DNA from: Neocallimastix lanati (nom. inval.)
Taxonomy: Eukaryota > Neocallimastigomycota > Neocallimastigomycetes > Neocallimastigales > Neocallimastigaceae
Length of the DNA: 64,000 nucleotides
NCBI GenBank assembly: GCA_016946835.1
Contig: JACVTC010000157.1
Span: 124,001-188,000, forward strand
Direction of reading: 5' to 3'
The notes beneath the pieces were generated by a model, which was not told the DNA's origin, made no database searches, and saw only the letters and a list, made by a program, of their open reading frames with translations. Both the position numbers and the translations under genes were made by a program. Below are positions 59,310 to 64,000 of the stretch, piece by piece; position 1 is the first letter of the stretch; each line of letters starts with the position of its first letter.

Positions 59310-60347
59310 AAAACAAAATAAAATTATTTATTATTCAATTATTTATTATTTATACATTTATTATGTATTATTTATTATTTATTATTTATTAATAAATACT
59401 CTTTTTATTATTTATTATTTATTATTTATTAATAAATACTCTTTTTATTATTTATTATTTATTATTTATTAATAAATACTCTTTTTATTATTCAATTATT
59501 TATTATTTATTAATAAATATTCTTTTTATTATTTATTATTTATTATTTATTAATAAATACTTTTTTTATTATTTATTATTTATTATTTATTATTTATTAA
59601 TAAATACTTTTTTTATTATTTATTATTTATTATTTATTATTTATTAATAAATACTCTTTTTATTATTTATTATTCAATTATTTATTAATAAATACTCTTT
59701 TTATTATTTATTATTAATAAATACACTTTTTATTATTTATTATTAATAAATACTCTTTTTATTATTTATTATTTATTAATAAATACTCTTTTTATTATTT
59801 ATTATTTATTATTTATTATTTATTATTTATTATTTATTATTTATTATTTATTATTTATTATTTATTATTTATTAATAAATACTCTTTTTATTATTTATTA
59901 TTTATTATTTATTATTTATTATTTATTATTTATTATTTATTATTTATTATTTATTATTTATTATTTATTAATAAATACTCTTTTTATTATTTATTATTTA
60001 TTATTTATTATTTATTATTTATTATTTATTAATAAATACTCTTTTTATTATTTATTATTTATTATTTATTATTTATTAATAAATACTCTTTTTATTATTA
60101 TTTATTAATAAATACTCTTTTTATTATTTATTATTTATTATTCAAATATTTAATTATTTATTTAATTAATAAATACTCTTTTTATTATTTATTATTTAAT
60201 ATTTATTTATTATTTATTTATTATTTAATTATTTATTAATAAATACTCTTTTTATTATTTATTATTTATTAATAAATACTCTTTTTATTATTTATTATTT
60301 ATTATTTATTATTTATTAATAAATACTCTTTTTATTATTTATTATTC

Positions 60348-60372
<25 letters not shown>
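59310..60372. repeat. Minisatellite of ATTTATT blocks punctuated by AATAAATACTCTTTTT
   Basis: About 20 occurrences of TTAATAAATACTCTTTTTAT separated by variable numbers (1-13) of TTATTTA repeats. It is a higher-order array with a constant punctuation motif and length-variable filler. Confidence 0.9.
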
Positions 60373-60380
<8 letters not shown>

Positions 60381-61735
60381 TTATTTATAATTGATTCAAC
60401 AAAAAATAAAATAAAAAAAAAAAAATTTTTTTTCTTATTTAATTAAATGTTAATTAACTGATTAATTAAAAAAATTTTTTATTTCTTTTCTTCGAACTTT
60501 TAGAAGAATCTTTTAATATCTGCATTTAATTTATTTAATTTGTTCATCATTAAAATTAATTTAAAAAAAAAAAAAATGAAATAAAATAAAAAAAAAAAAA
60601 AAAAACATGTATTGTGTAACATTAATTTTATAATATATTAATAATTAAAGTTTTATTTCTTTTTTTTTTAATTTATTTTTTTCAAAATTTTTAATCTTTA
60701 AAAAATATATAATTGAAAGAAACATGATATTAAAATGAAATATTCAAACTCTAATTAATATAAAATAATTATTGTAATTCAAACATAAATTAATGTTATA
60801 AATCAAATGATTTTATTATTGACATAATTAATGATATGAGGGACTTTTATAGGCAGTGGGTTTCTTTTTAAATAATGGTTGTTTAGTAAATTTTATTAAT
60901 AAAATTATAATATTCATACATTTAAAATAATAATTCTAATTCCTAAAATTTTTAAAAGATTTACTATTTCTAATATAAATAATTTAACCTATTTATAAGA
61001 AATAGGTATTATATTAATTCTATATTCTAATATATAGAACTATATAAATTTTATAGGAATTAAAGTATTATAATTATTATAATTATAATAATACATATTG
61101 AAATAAAAAATAAAATAAAATAATTATTATCAAAAAGATATAAATATAATATTTAATAATTATTATTAAATATACAAATATGTTGCTACACCTATTTGTT
61201 TTATATCATAATGTTCATAATATGTGGATTGAAATTTATATATTAATTATACTTATAATTAATAATAAAATTTATGTTATAAAGTTCTAATTTTTTTTTT
61301 ATGATTTTATTTTAATTATTATAGTTTTTATTATATATTTATATGTTAAAATTATTATAAATATTTTATTATTTAATTAATACTATTTATAATATTCAAC
61401 TAAATAATTAATTCTTATTATTTTAAAATAGTTTATAATTAAAGAGTATTATCCAAAGAATACTTTTACTTCATAGTTATTCTTTGCTTTTTGCTTTTTA
61501 TCTTTTTTAAGCATTATTCTTATTATATAACTTAATATTGGTCATTTAGTTATAATTATATGAAATTCTAAATTTTAATAATTTAAATCAAATCAAATAA
61601 ATTTTATTTATAAAATGAATAAATAAATAAAAATAAATTAATAAAAACTTAAATAATTAATAGAACTTCTCCTTAAGATTTACGTTCACAATAATTGCAG
61701 CTATAAAAAAAAAAAAAAAATCTTAATATTTTTTT
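60373..61735. other. AT-rich stretch, no gene seen
   Basis: Homopolymer and dinucleotide-rich. One AAATAATTT...ATTCTATATTCTAATATATAGAA hairpin near 61015-61040. Confidence 0.5.
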
Positions 61736-61739
61736 TTTT

Positions 61740-61975
61740 CATTTCCGGCGTGTACAACTCTTGGTTTCATCCCCTCACTCTATGAATATTATTAAGGTAG
61801 TCATACTCTTCCATAAAGACAGAATAATCCCTACTAGATGACCTTACTGGAGGGTTTCAGCATTGGCACTCTGACATGTATATTATTGCTGAGAAATTTT
61901 CATAATATACTTACTACTCCGAATTCTTCTCCGAATTTCGTAATTTCCCTTTAATTGATGGTTAAACTTTCATTT
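61740..61975 (-). pseudogene. Coding-like patch, unidentified
   Basis: About 230 bp with 38-40% G+C inside 85-90% A+T sequence. One minus frame reads RSSSRDYSVFMEEYDYLNNI and RVRG, bounded by stops. No motif is recognised. It may be a fragment of a host gene or retroelement. Confidence 0.25.
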
Positions 61976-61979
61976 ATTT

Positions 61980-61987
61980 TTAATATA

Positions 61988-62026
<39 letters not shown>

Positions 62027-63290
62027 CAAAAAATAAATAATGAAAAAAAAATTTTTTTTTATTAAAAAAGTATCCTTTTTAATTATTTAAACATTAAAAA
62101 ATATTAAACTACGACAGAAAAATGAAGTAAAATATCATATTTTAAAATGTCAAAAAGAATTTTATTATTATTAGTTCATGTCATCTTTAATTGTAAATAT
62201 TTAGTATTCAAACATTAAGTTATATTAAATATAAATAAATAACTGAAGATAAAAGAAACTTATTTAGTATTTTATATTATTTATAGATATAATAATAATA
62301 ATAATAATAAAATACTAAATATATATATAAAAAACAAATATATATATTTATATATAATTTTTTTTTTTTTTTTTTCGATATTTTGAAACTTCAAAAATTT
62401 ATTATTTAATTTTTAATATATATTTAATATATAAGAATTATAAACCCCAAAATTATTAATTAAAAGATGATAAAGTACGCCTTGGTTCAGTATCTCTTAC
62501 TGGAAGAAGTTATATATTTTATATATTTTATTGATGAAATTTATTAATATAATATAATTTTATTTATTTATTTATTAAATATTTATTTATTTATTTTATA
62601 ATTTAAATTTATTTAATTTAACTACTAAATTTTATAAATATTCATATTGAATATTACTAAACTAATTTTATTAATAAAAATATATTTATTTTGGCAATTT
62701 TTATTATTATAATTTTAATTATTTGAATTGCAAAGAATTAACATAAAAAAAATGTATTCTTTATATAATTTTAATATAAATAATAAAATATTTATAAAAT
62801 ATAAAAATATAAAAATATTATAAAAATATAATAAAATAAAATAATTAAAATAAAATAAAATAAAACTAGATTTATAAATTATTTACATCTTTACATAACA
62901 TAAAATTTATGTTATAAATTTTATGTTTACATTAATTTTATGTATTTTAGAGAATTTATGATATTACATAAATTTATACTATATCACGTTATTTTTAGAT
63001 CTTTTTATAAATCATATGATAATTAATCAGGTGATTAATTGATTTATTTTATGTTTTATGAAATTATTAATTAAATAATTATATTAATAATTAAAGTTTT
63101 TATTTTCATTTTATATCAAAGATTTATTAACATTAAAATATAGAACAATTTAGAAACGTACATTGAATATTTATAAATTATATATTTATAAATTATTAAT
63201 ATATTAATTTATATTTAATATATTATCATTTATACTATAATATACATTTAATATATTAAATTATTATAAATAATATACATATATAATATT
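61980..63290. other. AT-rich stretch, no gene seen
   Basis: Contains a 35-base A run (about 61990-62024) and a small mixed patch at 62470-62510 that does not fold as a tRNA. A TAAATTTATGT...ACATAAATTTA inverted set lies near 62895-62970. Confidence 0.5.
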
Positions 63291-63439
63291 TTTTTTTTTT
63301 GTTGACAAAAAATAAAATAAAAATAAATAGTAGAATATTAAATATAAAGTTCAGATTGAATAAAAATAAAAAAATTATTTTATTTTCTTATTATAATTAT
63401 CAAAATTATTACATATATAATATTAATAAAAAAAAAAAA

Positions 63440-64000
63440 TTATTTTTTAGTAGTTTTTCATATTTAAAAAAGGTGAGAAATGCTATGCTTGTAAAATAAA
63501 TTACTGGAAAAAGGCATGGTTATAAAATTTAATATTAATATATGTTAAATATTAAAAAATGAAATTTTCATTTTTCAAAAAGAAAATTTAATAAAAAAAA
63601 AAAGAATAAGAAAATTTATATTATTATTAAATTTATAAGTAAAAAAAAAAAAAAAAATTTTTTTTTTTTTAATTATTCAATAGATATGTAGTATTTAATT
63701 AGTATATTTAAAAGTTTTATTTTTATGTACTATTTGATATATAGAATTTTATTATTATTTATTATATTATTTAATTATTATGCATTATATATTAAATAAT
63801 TATTATGTATTATTGTGTATAATGCATTATTTATCATGTATTATGTATTAAACCATTATATTATATTATATACTATTTAATTATTATTTATTTAATGGTA
63901 TATCTAGGATAACTATTTCATAATTATTAATTATTATCTTTGAAATGAGGTCAATATAATCTAACCCATAGATGTTCCTATCTGATTCTATATTTTCCCT
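63440..64000. mobile_element. Retroelement fossils at the window edge (gag knuckle, then copia RT)
   Basis: Plus strand near 63470-63520 reads KKGEKCYACKINYWKKAW, close to a gag zinc knuckle (CxxCxxxxHWKKxC) with two ligands changed. Minus strand 64000-63940 reads ENIESDRNIYGLDYIDLISK, similar to the YGIDYxETFSPVxK entry motif of copia RT, and would continue beyond the window. The two point in opposite directions, so they are separate pieces. Broken. Confidence 0.35.

Noticed and set aside
62460-62515. Possible tRNA or snRNA
   Set aside because: TTGGTTCAGTATC resembles a D-arm, but there is no T-arm or pairing acceptor.
63299-63499. A 66-residue Lys/Asn-rich gene
   Set aside because: Only the adjacent CYAC...WKK part is informative, and it fits a retroelement gag knuckle in decay.

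Overview
The window is about 64 kb of extremely AT-rich nuclear DNA with long poly(A)/poly(T) runs, microsatellites and very few genes. The style fits an anaerobic gut fungus (Neocallimastigomycota). The best indicators are a long ankyrin protein built from near-identical 33-residue units and a secreted subtilisin-like protease with acidic low-complexity inserts. This assignment is inference. A dictyostelid is the main alternative because it is also AT-rich and has retroelements targeted to tRNA genes. Only three host genes look functional: an intron-containing tRNA-Ile(UAU) (16197-16289), the ankyrin gene (50948-53236, minus) and the subtilisin-like gene (56887-58935, minus). Almost everything else is mobile DNA, its fossils, or tandem repeats.

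Layout. 0-7.1 kb: an older solo LTR (343-7070) split by a whole-looking Ty3/gypsy element (909-7054, TSD TATGA, one 1346-residue gag-pol frame). 7.4-11 kb: LTR remnants, two of them in inverted orientation. 11-16.3 kb: two tandem repeat units (R1, R2) carrying 54-bp minisatellites, two solo LTRs with clean 5-bp TSDs, then tRNA-Ile. 18-21 kb: a gypsy fossil joined to a copia 3' end. 22.9-33.8 kb: an old direct tandem duplication (copies A and B), each copy with its own later insertions. 34.7-46.9 kb: a copia fossil holding a MITE and a nearly whole chromodomain-bearing gypsy element (38037-44353, TSD ATAAA). 48-50.5 kb: LTR and gag debris. 50.9-58.9 kb: the two protein genes with a dead MULE DNA transposon (54056-56488, 9-bp TSD) between them. 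59.3-60.4 kb: a TTATT-type minisatellite. The window ends in another copia fossil.

Most interesting pattern. One LTR family (called LTR-T here) carries, just inside its 5' end, a tRNA-like block with A- and B-box motifs of a type 2 Pol III promoter. A second family (LTR-S, that of the 909-7054 element) is inserted 13-18 bp upstream of position 1 of the real tRNA-Ile. It is also inserted 13-17 bp upstream of the inferred position 1 of a tRNA mimic inside an LTR-T copy. The R units also end 13-16 bp upstream of the same tRNA. This suggests Pol III-guided integration in which one LTR family acts as a decoy landing pad for another. In addition, the sequence directly after the 5' LTR of both long gypsy elements is complementary to 10-12 nt inside their own LTR. 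That is the layout expected for Tf1-type self-priming rather than tRNA priming.

All coordinates, TSDs and complementarities were read by eye. Boundaries marked approximate are uncertain, and no database search was possible.
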